A stretch of 64,000 bases of DNA, from assembly GCF_000720185.1 (NCBI RefSeq), contig NZ_JOIY01000015.1:62001-126000 (forward strand), in the 5' to 3' direction. Each line of letters starts with the position of its first letter. Position 1 is the first letter of the stretch. Made by a program: the position numbers and the translations under genes. Source of the DNA: Streptomyces sp. NRRL S-340 (GTDB lineage: Bacteria; Actinomycetota; Actinomycetes; Streptomycetales; Streptomycetaceae). Of the stretch, positions 1 to 8,519 are shown in pieces. The notes beneath the pieces were generated by a model. The model was not told where the DNA came from and did no database searches. It saw only the letters and a list, made by a program, of their open reading frames with translations.

Positions 1-68
1 CGGCCAAGGCCTTCGCGGAGGACGTCGTCGGCGGAACGTTCCCGCTGGAGGAGCACTCCGTTCACTAG
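1..68 (+). CDS. panB: 3-methyl-2-oxobutanoate hydroxymethyltransferase, C-terminal end only (partial)
   Basis: The first 68 bases read in frame 3 as the last 21 residues of a protein, ending EEHSVH and a TAG stop. The segment AKAFAEDV...GTFPLEEH matches my memory of the C-terminus of PanB, the first enzyme of pantothenate synthesis, whose last helix typically carries FxxDV...GxFPxxEH. The rest of the gene lies outside the window, so the identification rests on this short tail and on a strong terminator directly downstream. It is convergent with nadE. Confidence 0.6.
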   Translation, partial: AKAFAEDVVGGTFPLEEHSVH

Positions 69-86
69 ACCACTGCGGTGACACCG

Positions 87-126
87 AGGAGCCCCGGCCG
101 GTCCTCCCCCGCCGGCCGGGGCTCCT
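87..126. terminator. Rho-independent-type terminator shared by panB and nadE
   Basis: A perfect 15-bp inverted repeat (87-101 pairing with 112-126, arm AGGAGCCCCGGCCGG) flanks a 10-nt loop. It sits between the panB stop (68) and the nadE stop (157), so it can serve both convergent genes. There is no T-tract, as is usual for Streptomyces terminators. Confidence 0.85.
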
Positions 127-156
127 GCCGCGCGCTGCGGCGCTCGCGCCGGGCCG

Positions 157-1917
157 TCAGGCGTGCTCGCGCCAGCCGTTGGTGATCGGCAGCCTGCGGT
201 CCTTGCCGAAGCCCTTCGCGGAGATCTTGGTGCCCGGCGGGTACTGGCGGCGCTTGTACTCGGCCCGGTCGACCATCCGCAGCGTCTTGACGACCAGCTC
301 ACGGTCGTAGCCCGCCGCGACGATCTCGTCGGCGCCCCGGTCCCGGTCGACGTACAGCTCCAGGATCGCGTCGAGCACCGGGTAGTCCGGCAGCGAGTCC
401 GTGTCCACCTGCCCCGGGCGCAGCTCCGCGCTCGGCGGCTTGCTGATGGAGTTCTCCGGGATCGGCGGGGTCTGGCCCCGCTCGGCGGCGGCCCGGTTGC
501 GCCACTCGGCGAGCCGGAAGACCGACGTCTTGTACACATCCTTGATCGGACCGTAGGCGCCCACCGAGTCGCCGTACAGCGTGGAGTACCCCACCGCCAG
601 CTCCGACTTGTTGCCGGGGGCGAGGACGATGTGGCCCTCCTGGTTGGAGACCGCCATCAGCAGCGTGCCGCGCAGCCGCGACTGGAGGTTCTCCTCCGCC
701 AGGCCGGTCAGGCCGAGCGAGCCCATGTACGCGTCGAACATCGGCTCGATCGGCACGGTGCGGAAGTGCAGGCCGGTGCGCCGGGCCAGCTCGGCCGCGT
801 CGTCCCTGGAGTGCTCGGAGGAGTACTTCGACGGCATGGAGATGCCGTACACGTTCTCCGCGCCGACCGCGTCGCAGGCGATCGCCGCGACGAGGGCGGA
901 GTCGATGCCGCCGGACAGGCCGACGAGGACGGAGCGGAATCCGTTCTTCTGCACGTACGCCCGCAGGCCCACGACCAGCGCCGAGTAGACCTCCTCGTCG
1001 TCGTCCAGGTGGGCGGCGTGCCCGGCGGTGCGCTCCGGCGCGTAGGCGGGCAGCGGCTCCTCGGACAGGACGACGCGGTCGATGCGCAGCCCGTCGTCGA
1101 CCACGCCGCCGGGCGCGTCGGCCGCCGCGGCCGGCAGGTCCAGGTCGAGCACGACGCAGCCCTCGGTGAACTGCGGCGCCCGCGCGATCACCTCGCCGTC
1201 CGCGCCGACCACGATCGAGTCGCCGTCGAAGACCAGTTCGTCCTGCCCGCCGGTCATGGCCAGGTAGGCGGTGGTGCAGCCGGCCTCCTGGGCCCGCTTG
1301 CGCACCAGCTCCAGGCGGGTGTCGTCCTTCTCCCGCTCGTACGGGGAGGCGTTGACGGAGAGCAGCAGACCCGCGCGCGCGGTACGCGCGGCCGGGACGC
1401 GCCCGCCGTCCTGCCACAGGTCCTCGCAGATCGCGAGGGCCACGTCGACGCCGTGCACGCGCAGGACGGGCATGGTGTCGCCGGGCACGAAGTAGCGGAA
1501 CTCGTCGAAGACGCCGTAGTTGGGCAGGTGGTGCTTGGCGAAGTTCAGCACCACCCGGCCGCGGTGCAGCACCGCCGCCGCGTTCTGCGGGGCGCCGGCC
1601 GGCATGCCGTACTTCGGCTGGGCCGTCTCGCAGCGGTCGAGGTAGCCGACGACGACCGGCAGCTCGCCGAAGCCCTCCTCGGCGAGCCGGGCGGCGAGGG
1701 CGCGCAGCGCGGCGCGGGACGCCTCCACGAAGGACGACCGCAGGGCCAGGTCCTCGACGGGATACCCGGTCAGCACCATCTCCGGGAACGCCACGAGATG
1801 CGCTCCCTGCTCGGCGGAGTGCCGGGTCCAGCGGACGACCGCCTCGGCGTTCGCGGCGAGGTCACCGACACGTGAGTCGATCTGGTTCAGGGCGAGACGT
1901 AGTTGAGGCACGCGCAC
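157..1917 (-). CDS. nadE: Glutamine-dependent NAD+ synthetase
   Basis: Makes NAD+ from nicotinic acid adenine dinucleotide, ATP and glutamine-derived ammonia. The N-terminal nitrilase-type glutaminase domain shows its Glu-Lys-Cys triad: E46 in FPEMVLTGYP, K128 in FAKHHLPNYG and C164 in AICEDLWQDG. The C-terminal synthetase has the ATP-pyrophosphatase loop GLSGGIDSALVAA near residue 335 and the NAD-synthase signature APGNKSELAVGYSTLYGD. About 586 residues from the GTG at 1917, which gives the usual family start VRVPQLRLALNQID. An in-frame GTG at 1995 would add 26 unlike residues, and neither start has a strong ribosome site. It stands alone, convergent with panB. Confidence 0.93.
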   Translation of the reverse strand: MRVPQLRLALNQIDSRVGDLAANAEAVVRWTRHSAEQGAHLVAFPEMVLTGYPVEDLALRSSFVEASRAALRALAARLAEEGFGELPVVVGYLDRCETAQPKYGMPAGAPQNAAAVLHRGRVVLNFAKHHLPNYGVFDEFRYFVPGDTMPVLRVHGVDVALAICEDLWQDGGRVPAARTARAGLLLSVNASPYEREKDDTRLELVRKRAQEAGCTTAYLAMTGGQDELVFDGDSIVVGADGEVIARAPQFTEGCVVLDLDLPAAAADAPGGVVDDGLRIDRVVLSEEPLPAYAPERTAGHAAHLDDDEEVYSALVVGLRAYVQKNGFRSVLVGLSGGIDSALVAAIACDAVGAENVYGISMPSKYSSEHSRDDAAELARRTGLHFRTVPIEPMFDAYMGSLGLTGLAEENLQSRLRGTLLMAVSNQEGHIVLAPGNKSELAVGYSTLYGDSVGAYGPIKDVYKTSVFRLAEWRNRAAAERGQTPPIPENSISKPPSAELRPGQVDTDSLPDYPVLDAILELYVDRDRGADEIVAAGYDRELVVKTLRMVDRAEYKRRQYPPGTKISAKGFGKDRRLPITNGWREHA

Positions 1918-2150
1918 CAGTGTAATCGTCAGAGCGACGCGATGGGGTGCCGGGCAGTGTGTGCCGCCCCACGCCCACCCCACCGGGCCGACCACGCACG
2001 CGGACTGTGCACCGCGGACTGTGCACCTCGGACCGCCGCACCCGCGGCGCCCCGCCCCGCCCGGCCGTCCCGCGCGCCCCGCCCGCGCCCCGCCTCACGC
2101 GGTCGGGCGCGCCATGCGGTCGGCCGCGCCGCGTGCCGTCCCCCGGACCG

Positions 2151-2192
2151 CTGCCCGCTGCCCGGTGCGCGCTGCCCGCTGCCCGGTGCGCG
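2151..2192. repeat. Two perfect tandem copies of a 21-bp unit
   Basis: Positions 2151-2171 and 2172-2192 are identical, beginning CTGCCCGCTGCCCGG. The unit itself contains the smaller repeat CTGCCCG. It lies in a non-coding gap and looks like replication slippage. Confidence 0.8.
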
Positions 2193-2384
2193 CAGCGGCT
2201 CGGGCGGCAGCGGTGGCCGGCCCGCCGGCCGGTGTCTTCCGCGCCGCTCCCGCGGGTCACCTGCTCCTGCCCGGCCGTCCCGGGGGCGTGGCCGGTGCCG
2301 TCCCGTGGGCGCCGTCCGTCCCGCGCGGAGGAGGGCCGGCGTCCGTACCGCGGTCGCGGGGCGCGCGGGTGCCGTACACGCACG

Positions 2385-2416
2385 CGCGCCCGCCCCTGGG
2401 TGCAGGAGCGGGCGCG
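2385..2416 (-). terminator. Probable terminator of the sedolisin gene
   Basis: A 9-bp inverted repeat (CGCGCCCGC at 2385-2393 with GCGGGCGCG at 2408-2416) and a 14-nt loop lie 20 bp downstream of the protease stop codon. Confidence 0.6.
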
Positions 2417-2435
2417 TGACCGGTGCCGGTACGGG

Positions 2436-4382
2436 TCAGTGACGGCGACCGTAGGAGTCGACGTAGCCCTTCGCGGGCGAGCCGACGCCGGTGACGTCGT
2501 CGTAGCCCTTGACGGCCTTGAGCGAGCTGTCCTTGCCGAGGCTGCGGACGGAGACGCTCAGACCACCGGTGGCGTCGACGCCGTTGACGAAGTCGACGCG
2601 CGCGACCGCGAGGTCCTTGCCGGTCGGCTGGTCCACCACGTCGTGGTACAGCTCCGAGCCGTACTTCGAGTAGATCGCCGGGTTGGCGAAGCCGATCGCC
2701 TTGCCGCCCTGGGCCTGCTGGGCGAGGGCCTGGACGGCCGCGATGACCGGCGCGGCCAGCGAGGTGCCGCCGATGCGGTACTCGGCGTACTGCTGCGACC
2801 CGTCGGGGAAGGTCTGCGTCTGGCCGACGAGGAAGCCGGTGTTCGGGTCGGCGATGGCCGCGATGTCCGGGACGACGCGGTTGCCGGCGGCGTTGTTGGC
2901 CGTGGCCAGCGCGCCGGGGACGACGCCCTTCTGGTAGTACGGCTGCGGAACGGTCTTGCTGGTGCCGCCGCCCGCGCCGGAGGTGTAGGCGCCGGGGAAG
3001 CCCTCCCAGCTCTTGCCGTCGGCCGACAGGGTCGCCTTGTCGGTGCCCCAGCCGGTCTCCCACAGGTACTTGTTCCCCTTGCCGACGGCCAGGGAGGTGC
3101 CGCCGACCGCGGTCACCCAGGCCGAGTTGGCCGGGGTGTCGACCTGCTTGGTGCCGGTGTGGGCGACCTCGTCGCCGTTGTCACCGGAGGAGAAGTAGAA
3201 GCCGATGCCCTCCACCGCGCCGAACTGGAACACCTGGTCGTAGGCGGCGGCCAGGTCCGGCGTCTGGTTGGCCTCGATGTCGCCCCAGGAGTTGGAGACG
3301 ATGTCGGCCAGGTGGTCGTCGACGACCTTGCTGAGCGAGTCGAGCAGGTCGTCGTCGTAGCAGGAGGCGGCGCCCACGTAGGTGACGTCCGCGTCCGGCG
3401 CGACCGCGTGCACGGCCTCGACGTCGAGGGTCTCCTCGCCGTACCAGCCGGCCGCCCCGCACTCCTCGGTCTTCGTGTACTGCCCGGGGAGCACCTGGCG
3501 CAGCTGGCCCGTCTTCCACGCCTTGTCGCCGTTCTTCTTCGCGTACGAGGCCGCGTCGAAGGCGATGGTCGGGGAGGCGTAGGCGTCGGTGATGGCGACG
3601 CGGACGCCCTTGCCGGTGTACTTGCCGGCGCCGTAGGCCGAACGCAGCTGCTTGCCCGTGTAGCCCTTGACGGCGTACGGGATCTTCTCGCCGTAGGCGG
3701 ACGGCAGCGTCTTCGCGATGTTCGAGCCGTAGTACGAGGAGAACGGCCCGGAGTTCTTGAACACCGCGTCCGGCGGCGGCAGCTGGTCCTTGTGGTCGGA
3801 CTTGTGCGGGGCGTTGTCCAGGCCGGTGACGGTCAGGACCGTGCTCCGCAGGCCCGCCGGCACGGACGCCGACTGCGCCGGCGCGCGGTAGGTCTTCGAG
3901 CCCTTGGCGAAGTTGTGCATCTGGGTGCCGAACGCCTTCTCGGCGGCGGCGACGTCACCGGAGACGGCGACGTAGTGAGCAGTGACCGAAGTGACCTTCA
4001 GACCCGCCGACTTCAGCCAGGACGTGACGGCGGCCACCTGGGCCTTCGTCGCACCGAAACGCGCCTGCGCCTCCTGGGCGCTCAGGTACTTGCCGTACTG
4101 CGGCGAGGACGGGTCGGCGACCGCCTTGGCGTACTCGGCCAGGCCCGCGGCGTCGCGGCCGGCCAGGTACACCCGGGCGTTGACCGGGGCGCTGTTCGCG
4201 GTGGCGCCCTTGTCCGCCTTGGCCGTCGCCCACGCGGGCTTGGTGCCCGCGATCGCGTGGCGGGCGTCCGGGTGGCCCGCGGCGTGGGCCGCGGGTATGC
4301 CGAGCACCAGCGCACCGGCGACCATCGGCAGTGTCGCTGCCAGGCTCACTCCGGTACGCACGGTGGCGCGGTTGGATCTCAT
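2436..4382 (-). CDS. Secreted S53 (sedolisin/kumamolisin-type) serine-carboxyl protease
   Basis: A predicted extracellular endopeptidase of 648 residues. The start at 4382 (ATG preceded by a GGGGG ribosome site) gives a classical signal peptide, MRSNRATVRTGV... ending in AAHA. A propeptide domain (pro-kumamolisin type, roughly residues 40-190) follows, then the catalytic domain. The family's residues are visible: Glu and Asp in GEETLDVEAV, the oxyanion Asp in SNSWGD and the nucleophile Ser in GGTSLAAP near residue 540. A C-terminal aspartate-rich segment fits the calcium site. It is monocistronic, with its own terminator. The family is self-activating in acid, and the likely role is extracellular protein degradation. 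Confidence 0.92.
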   Translation of the reverse strand: MRSNRATVRTGVSLAATLPMVAGALVLGIPAAHAAGHPDARHAIAGTKPAWATAKADKGATANSAPVNARVYLAGRDAAGLAEYAKAVADPSSPQYGKYLSAQEAQARFGATKAQVAAVTSWLKSAGLKVTSVTAHYVAVSGDVAAAEKAFGTQMHNFAKGSKTYRAPAQSASVPAGLRSTVLTVTGLDNAPHKSDHKDQLPPPDAVFKNSGPFSSYYGSNIAKTLPSAYGEKIPYAVKGYTGKQLRSAYGAGKYTGKGVRVAITDAYASPTIAFDAASYAKKNGDKAWKTGQLRQVLPGQYTKTEECGAAGWYGEETLDVEAVHAVAPDADVTYVGAASCYDDDLLDSLSKVVDDHLADIVSNSWGDIEANQTPDLAAAYDQVFQFGAVEGIGFYFSSGDNGDEVAHTGTKQVDTPANSAWVTAVGGTSLAVGKGNKYLWETGWGTDKATLSADGKSWEGFPGAYTSGAGGGTSKTVPQPYYQKGVVPGALATANNAAGNRVVPDIAAIADPNTGFLVGQTQTFPDGSQQYAEYRIGGTSLAAPVIAAVQALAQQAQGGKAIGFANPAIYSKYGSELYHDVVDQPTGKDLAVARVDFVNGVDATGGLSVSVRSLGKDSSLKAVKGYDDVTGVGSPAKGYVDSYGRRH

Positions 4383-4666
4383 ATAACCCCCTGCGATGCG
4401 GATCGCATGTAACGCAATGAGTGGTGGGACCTCGCGTGATCCGCATGCCGGCCGCGGCGGTTCGGCCCCTGAATGGATCACACGATCGAGTGCCACTCTT
4501 CCCGAAGAACCGTTCATGCCAGGGGAATGGTCAGGCCAAGAGAAGCCCAAGGAACCGTCAGGACCGATGTATAGGGCATGAATTGCGGTCTTCGTTCCCC
4601 GGATTCCGGTCGCCCGTCGTCAGGAAACGGGCGCCGTACGGGCGGGGGACGGGGGTCGCCGGGACC

Positions 4667-5410
4667 CTAACGGGACGTCGCGCCGCGCGCGTTGAGCATG
4701 TCGGCCATGAGCCGGATCTCCGACTGCTGCGCGTCCACCATGCCCTGCGCCAGTCGCTTCTCCACACCCACCGTGCACCGGACGGCGCACGCCTGCGCCA
4801 TGTGGATGCCGCCTCGGTGATGGGCCGTCATCAACCGGAGGTAGAACACCTCGGCCTGCCTGTCCCGGAGCCGGCCGAGCTTCCTCAGCTCGGTGTCGGT
4901 GGCCATGCCGGGCATCAGCGCCCCGTCCGCTGCGTCCGACCCGTCCTTTCCGTCGGCTCCGGCGGTACCGCCCCCGGCCGTACCGCCCCCGGCGGAAGCG
5001 GTGCTCCCCATTCCCATCCACGCCATCGGCGGGTCCGCCGAGACCTTCGGCAGCCCCCACAGGTCCAGCCAGCCCAGCAGCATGCCGCGCTGGTTGGCCT
5101 GGGTCTGCGCGATGTCGTAGGCGAGACGGCGCACTTCCGTGTCGCTCGTGCGGTCGCGCACGATGTACGACATCTCCACGGCCTGCTGGTGATGGACCGC
5201 CATGTCCCGGGCGAAACCGGCGTCCGCGGACGAGGCGGCCGGGACCGCCAGGGCCGGGGCCGTGGCCGCCGGGGCCTGTCCGCGTGCCTGAGCCGTCGCC
5301 GGGACGGCCGCACCGCCGCCGGACCCGCCCGCGGCGGCCGCGTAGGTGATCGCCCCGGCCGCGACCACCGCCGTGGCGACGGCGCCCGCGACCAGCCCGG
5401 CGACCCTCAC
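4667..5410 (-). CDS. DUF305 family exported or membrane-anchored protein
   Basis: A 247-residue protein with an N-terminal hydrophobic helix (VAGAVATAVVAAGAITYAAA) followed by an Ala/Pro linker and a DUF305 four-helix domain. The domain shows its two paired-histidine motifs, MAVHHQQAVEM and MTAHHRGGIHMAQ, which are thought to bind metal in this family. The two halves are separated by a Gly-rich insertion with repeated GGGTAG. Its start codon overlaps the stop of the DUF3105 gene by ATGA, so the two are translationally coupled. Other DUF305 proteins are linked to copper handling, but the role here is unknown. Confidence 0.85.
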   Translation of the reverse strand: MRVAGLVAGAVATAVVAAGAITYAAAAGGSGGGAAVPATAQARGQAPAATAPALAVPAASSADAGFARDMAVHHQQAVEMSYIVRDRTSDTEVRRLAYDIAQTQANQRGMLLGWLDLWGLPKVSADPPMAWMGMGSTASAGGGTAGGGTAGADGKDGSDAADGALMPGMATDTELRKLGRLRDRQAEVFYLRLMTAHHRGGIHMAQACAVRCTVGVEKRLAQGMVDAQQSEIRLMADMLNARGATSR

Positions 5411-6177
5411 CGGCCCACCCCGCCCGTGCAGGCGGCGCCCGGCTCCGGTGTCTGCGGGCCCTGGACGAACTTGGCGAGGAACGCGTCCACGGCAGGGTCG
5501 GCCGCACCCGTCACCGTGCGCTGGTGCGCCCAGGCCGAGAGCATGACCGGGTCCTTCTGGCCGGGCACCGGGCTCATCAGCGTGTACGGCGTGCGGCGGA
5601 CCTTCGCCGCGAGCGCGGCCACATCCGCCTTGGACGCCTGGGCGTTGTACGTCACCCAGACCGCGCCGTGCTCCAGGGCGTGCACGGCGTGCTCGTTCTT
5701 CAGCGGGGCCGTGTAGACGTCGCCGTCGCAGTTCTGCCAGACCGGGTTGTGGTCGCCGCCGACCGGGGGCTCCATCGGGTAGGTCACCGGGGCGGTGGTA
5801 TGGGTGCGGCCGAGCGTGCCCTGCCAGGTCCGCACGCCGTCCGCGCCCGTGACGAAGCGGCCGGGACCGCCCTTGCCACCCTTGCCGTTCCCCCCGCTCG
5901 CATCCGCCACGTCCTGGCCGTTCTTGCCGCTCATGCCGCTCACACCGGTCGGCGTCGCCGCGGACGCGCTCGCCTTCGCGACCGGTGCGGTGTCGTCGGA
6001 CCGTGACTGGACCAGCACCACACCGCCGACGGCCAGGCCCGCGACGACGACCACGCTCGCCGCGATGGCCAGGAGGCGGTTGCGGCGCTCCCGGGACCGG
6101 TCGGCACGGCGCATCTCCTCGATGCGCGCCTTGCGCTGCCCGGCTGCGGTGCTGTCCGGCTTCTTGGCGGAGCCCAT
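5407..6177 (-). CDS. DUF3105 family membrane-anchored protein
   Basis: A 256-residue protein. A charged N-terminus (KPDSTAAGQRKARIEEMRRADRSRER) precedes a single membrane helix near residues 35-55, then a low-complexity Gly/Ser/Ala linker and a DUF3105 domain outside the membrane. That domain carries PPVGGDHNPVW, an NCD with a conserved cysteine, and NEHAVHALEHGAVWVTY. The histidines suggest metal binding. The ATG at 6177 has an AAGGA ribosome site. It is the first gene of a two-gene operon with the DUF305 gene, a pairing I have seen in other actinobacteria. Function unknown. Confidence 0.85.
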   Translation of the reverse strand: MGSAKKPDSTAAGQRKARIEEMRRADRSRERRNRLLAIAASVVVVAGLAVGGVVLVQSRSDDTAPVAKASASAATPTGVSGMSGKNGQDVADASGGNGKGGKGGPGRFVTGADGVRTWQGTLGRTHTTAPVTYPMEPPVGGDHNPVWQNCDGDVYTAPLKNEHAVHALEHGAVWVTYNAQASKADVAALAAKVRRTPYTLMSPVPGQKDPVMLSAWAHQRTVTGAADPAVDAFLAKFVQGPQTPEPGAACTGGVGR

Positions 6178-6429
6178 GGGGGAGTCCTTCGTGTCACGGT
6201 CGGATGGAGCGGGACGGGGGAGCGGGGAGCGGGTGCGCCGAGGGTGGGGCGTGCTGATGGTAGTGGGGAGGGCGGGGCGCGGGGGAGACCGGGAAGCGCC
6301 AGAGGCGAACGCCGGTGGGCTGCGGGGCGGAGTCGAACGCTGGTGGGCTGCGCGGCGAACGTGAGCATCGGTGGGCTGCGGGGCGGAGTTGTGCGCCGGT
6401 GGGCTGGGCGGTGAACGTGAGCGCGGGAT

Positions 6430-6453
6430 AAGTTGAACCGCAGATGCGCATTA
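6430..6453 (+). promoter_or_regulatory. Candidate NsrR operator and -10 element of nsrR (autoregulation)
   Basis: A 24-bp segment matches the hmp operator at 8589-8612 at 16 of 24 positions, including AA-TTG at the left, AGATGC in the middle and ATTA at the right end. A TATCTA -10-like hexamer (6452-6457) overlaps its right edge and lies 10 bp before the ATG, so the transcript would have little or no leader. The match between the two sites is seen directly. Binding is inferred from the family. Confidence 0.6.
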
Positions 6454-6467
6454 TCTAGGCTTGCCGC

Positions 6468-6923
6468 ATGCGGCTGCTGCGCTCCACCGACATGGCGCTG
6501 CGCGTCCTGATGAGGCTCGCCGTCGCGGGCGGGTCCAGCCCCACGACCCGGGAGGTCGCGGCGGACATGGGCGTGCCGTACACGCACGCCGCGAAGGTCG
6601 TCGCCGAACTCCAGCACCGCGGGCTGCTCGCGGCCCGCCGCGGCCGGGGCGGCGGCCTGACCCTCACGGAGGCGGGCCGCGGGGCGTCCGTCGGCGCGAT
6701 CGTGCGCGCACTGGAGGGCGAGGGCGACGTCGCGGACTGCGAGGGCCCGAACCCGTGCCCGCTGAACTCCGACTGCCGCCTGCGCGGCGCCCTGCGCCGG
6801 GCCCAGGAGGCGTTCTACGCCGCCCTCGACCCGCTCACCGTCGCCGACATGGTCGCTTCCCCGACGGGCCCGCTGCTGCTGGGCCTGCCGAGCGCGCGGC
6901 GACCGGCCGGAACGGAGGACTGA
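6468..6923 (+). CDS. nsrR: Rrf2-family nitric-oxide-sensing repressor NsrR
   Basis: A 151-residue Rrf2 protein: winged helix at residues 1-65 (STDMALRVLMRLA, HAAKVVAELQHRGLL), then a linker helix. Three cysteines, C91, C97 and C103, lie in DCEGPNPCPLNSDC, and Asp8 is present. This is the cysteine spacing (six and six) and the Asp ligand of the [4Fe-4S] cluster of Streptomyces coelicolor NsrR, which distinguishes it from IscR and RsrR. It should repress NO-detoxification genes until NO destroys the cluster. The convergent neighbour is the flavohaemoglobin gene, the classical NsrR target, and both promoters carry a similar site. No other ribosome site is evident, so the mRNA may be leaderless. 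Confidence 0.9.
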   Translation: MRLLRSTDMALRVLMRLAVAGGSSPTTREVAADMGVPYTHAAKVVAELQHRGLLAARRGRGGGLTLTEAGRGASVGAIVRALEGEGDVADCEGPNPCPLNSDCRLRGALRRAQEAFYAALDPLTVADMVASPTGPLLLGLPSARRPAGTED

Positions 6924-7103
6924 CCGGAACCGGCAGGCGTCCCGGCGCCCCCGCCCCATCTGAAACTCTGGCCCCACGAGCCCCCACGAGCCCCCGCGGC
7001 CCACCGGCCCCACGTGAGCCCCCGCGGCTCACCCGGCCCCATCTGGCCGCTGCGCCCCACGGCCCCCCATCCGATCCCCGACGGGGCGACGGGCCGGCTG
7101 GCG

Positions 7104-7163
7104 GCCGGCGAGCAGGAGGTCGGTGAGCGGCAGGCCGGTGAGCGGGAGGCCGGCGAGCAGGAG
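7104..7163. repeat. Four tandem 15-bp units
   Basis: Units start at 7104, 7119, 7134 and 7149 and read GCCGGCGAGCAGGAG or close variants. The first and fourth are identical. Non-coding, between convergent genes. Confidence 0.8.
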
Positions 7164-7186
7164 GCCGGGCAGGCGGACGGGAACGG

Positions 7187-7237
7187 AAAAAGCCGGCCGG
7201 AGGCGGTCGGGGGGAACCGCTTCCGGCCGGCGGCTTT
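7187..7237. terminator. Bidirectional terminator between nsrR and hmp
   Basis: An imperfect stem (about 18 bp with a 3-nt bulge) pairs AAAGCCGGCCGGAGGCGG with the complementary arm ending CGGCTTT. It is flanked by AAAAA on the left and TTT on the right, giving a U-tract in both directions. Confidence 0.75.
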
Positions 7238-7310
7238 CACACCGGGCCGGCCCGCGTGGCCGTCAGGTCAGGCGGCCGTCAGGCCACGCGACCGCCGGGC
7301 GGTACGGCTC

Positions 7311-8519
7311 TCAGGCCGCCTCGGTGGCCTCCTTGGCCAGCCACAGGTCCGGACCGAAGACCTCGTAGTGGATGTCGGCGGCGGCCACACCCTTGGCGAG
7401 GAGCTGCTCGCGCACCGCGCGCATGAACGGCAGCGGGCCGCACAGGTAGGCCTGGGTGCCGGCCGGGACCTCGACGTCGCCGAGGTCGGCCAGGCCGGGC
7501 CGGCCCGCGCCCGCCGCGTCCTCGTCGTACTGCTCGTAGAAGAAGACCGTGCGCGCGTCCGCCAGCTTGGCCGCGTACGCCTCGTGGTCGGCCCGCAGGG
7601 CGTGCGCCGCGGGGGACCGGTCGGCGTGCACGACGGTCACCGGGGCGCGGTGGCCGTCCTCGGCGAGCTGCTCCAGCATGGCGATCATGGGGGTGACGCC
7701 GATGCCCGCGGAGGCGAGCAGCAGCGGCGCGGCGGTGTCCTCGAGGACGAGGTCGCCGTAGGGGGCGGAGAGCTGGAGGACGTCGCCCTCGCGCACGTGG
7801 GCGTGCAGGTGGTTGGAGACCTCGCCGTCGGGGGTCCTGGCGTCGCCGCTCACCCGCTTGACGGCGAACTGCCGCTCCGGGGAGCCGGGCGCCGCGGTCA
7901 GGCTGTACTGGCGGATCTGCCGGGCGCCGTCCGCGAGGGTGACGCCGACGGAGACGTACTGGCCGGCGCGGTAGCCGGGCACCGGGCCCCCGTCGGCGGG
8001 GCGCAGCCTGAAGGTGGCGACGTCGGCGGTCTCCTCGATCCGCTGGACCACCTTCCACTCGCGCCAGCCGGTCTGCTCGCTCTGCTCGTACAGCCGCTTC
8101 TCGATCGCCATGAGGGCGTTGGCCATCAGCCAGTAGACCTCGGTCCAGGCGGCGGCGACCTCTTCGGTGACGGCGTCGCCCAGGACCTCGGCGATGGCGG
8201 CGAACAGGTGTTCGTGGACGATCGGGTACTGCTCGGGAACGATGCCGAGGGAGGCGTGCTTGTGGGCGATGCGGTGCAGCATCAGGTCGGGGCGCTGGTC
8301 CGGGTTGTTCACCAGGTACGTCGCGAAGGCGGCGATGGAACCCGCGAGGGCCTGCTTCTGGGCGCCGGAGGCCTGGTTGCCGCGGTTGAACAGGTCGCGC
8401 AGCAGTCCGGGGTGTGCGTCGAACAGCTTGGCGTAGAACAGCTCGGTGATCTCGCCGATGGCACCGCCGACGGCGGGCAGGGTGGCGCGGACGGTGGCTG
8501 CTGACTGTTCGGACAGCAT
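7311..8519 (-). CDS. hmpA: Flavohaemoglobin, nitric oxide dioxygenase
   Basis: Oxidises NO to nitrate using NAD(P)H and O2. A 402-residue protein: an N-terminal globin domain (residues 1-140, MLSEQSAATVRATLP..., haem-region histidines in IAHKHASLG), an FAD domain with RQIRQYSLT and a NAD domain with ASAGIGVTPMIAM and the C-terminal YLCGPLPFM. The ATG at 8519 has a GAGGAG ribosome site 6-8 nt upstream. A longer frame to 8597 would start inside the operator and is rejected. A candidate NsrR site lies about 70 bp upstream, and nsrR itself is the convergent neighbour, so NO should induce this gene. Confidence 0.95.
   Translation of the reverse strand: MLSEQSAATVRATLPAVGGAIGEITELFYAKLFDAHPGLLRDLFNRGNQASGAQKQALAGSIAAFATYLVNNPDQRPDLMLHRIAHKHASLGIVPEQYPIVHEHLFAAIAEVLGDAVTEEVAAAWTEVYWLMANALMAIEKRLYEQSEQTGWREWKVVQRIEETADVATFRLRPADGGPVPGYRAGQYVSVGVTLADGARQIRQYSLTAAPGSPERQFAVKRVSGDARTPDGEVSNHLHAHVREGDVLQLSAPYGDLVLEDTAAPLLLASAGIGVTPMIAMLEQLAEDGHRAPVTVVHADRSPAAHALRADHEAYAAKLADARTVFFYEQYDEDAAGAGRPGLADLGDVEVPAGTQAYLCGPLPFMRAVREQLLAKGVAAADIHYEVFGPDLWLAKEATEAA

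Larger units (their letters stand above)
1918..2435. other. Non-coding GC-rich gap between nadE and the sedolisin gene
   Basis: This 518-bp stretch lies upstream of nadE and downstream of the protease gene. It contains no frame with recognisable protein features. It holds a 21-bp tandem duplication, a run of short GC-rich direct repeats and, at its right end, the terminator of the protease gene. The nadE promoter must lie near its left end, but I cannot pick out a clear -35/-10 pair. Confidence 0.6.
6924..7310. other. Convergent intergenic gap between nsrR and hmp
   Basis: This 387-bp stretch holds only repeats and a terminator. A Pro/Gly-codon-like series of CCCCCACGAG and CCCCCGCGGC units runs from about 6965 to 7040, a 15-bp tandem repeat lies at 7104-7163, and a bidirectional hairpin lies at 7187-7237. 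A further weak inverted repeat (GCGTGGCC...GGCCACGC) follows at about 7255-7290. No gene is supported. Confidence 0.7.

Noticed and set aside
1947..4412. An 821-codon plus-strand frame across the sedolisin gene
   Set aside because: It is antisense to a gene with a signal peptide and catalytic motifs, and its translation is repetitive Arg/Gly/Val sequence.
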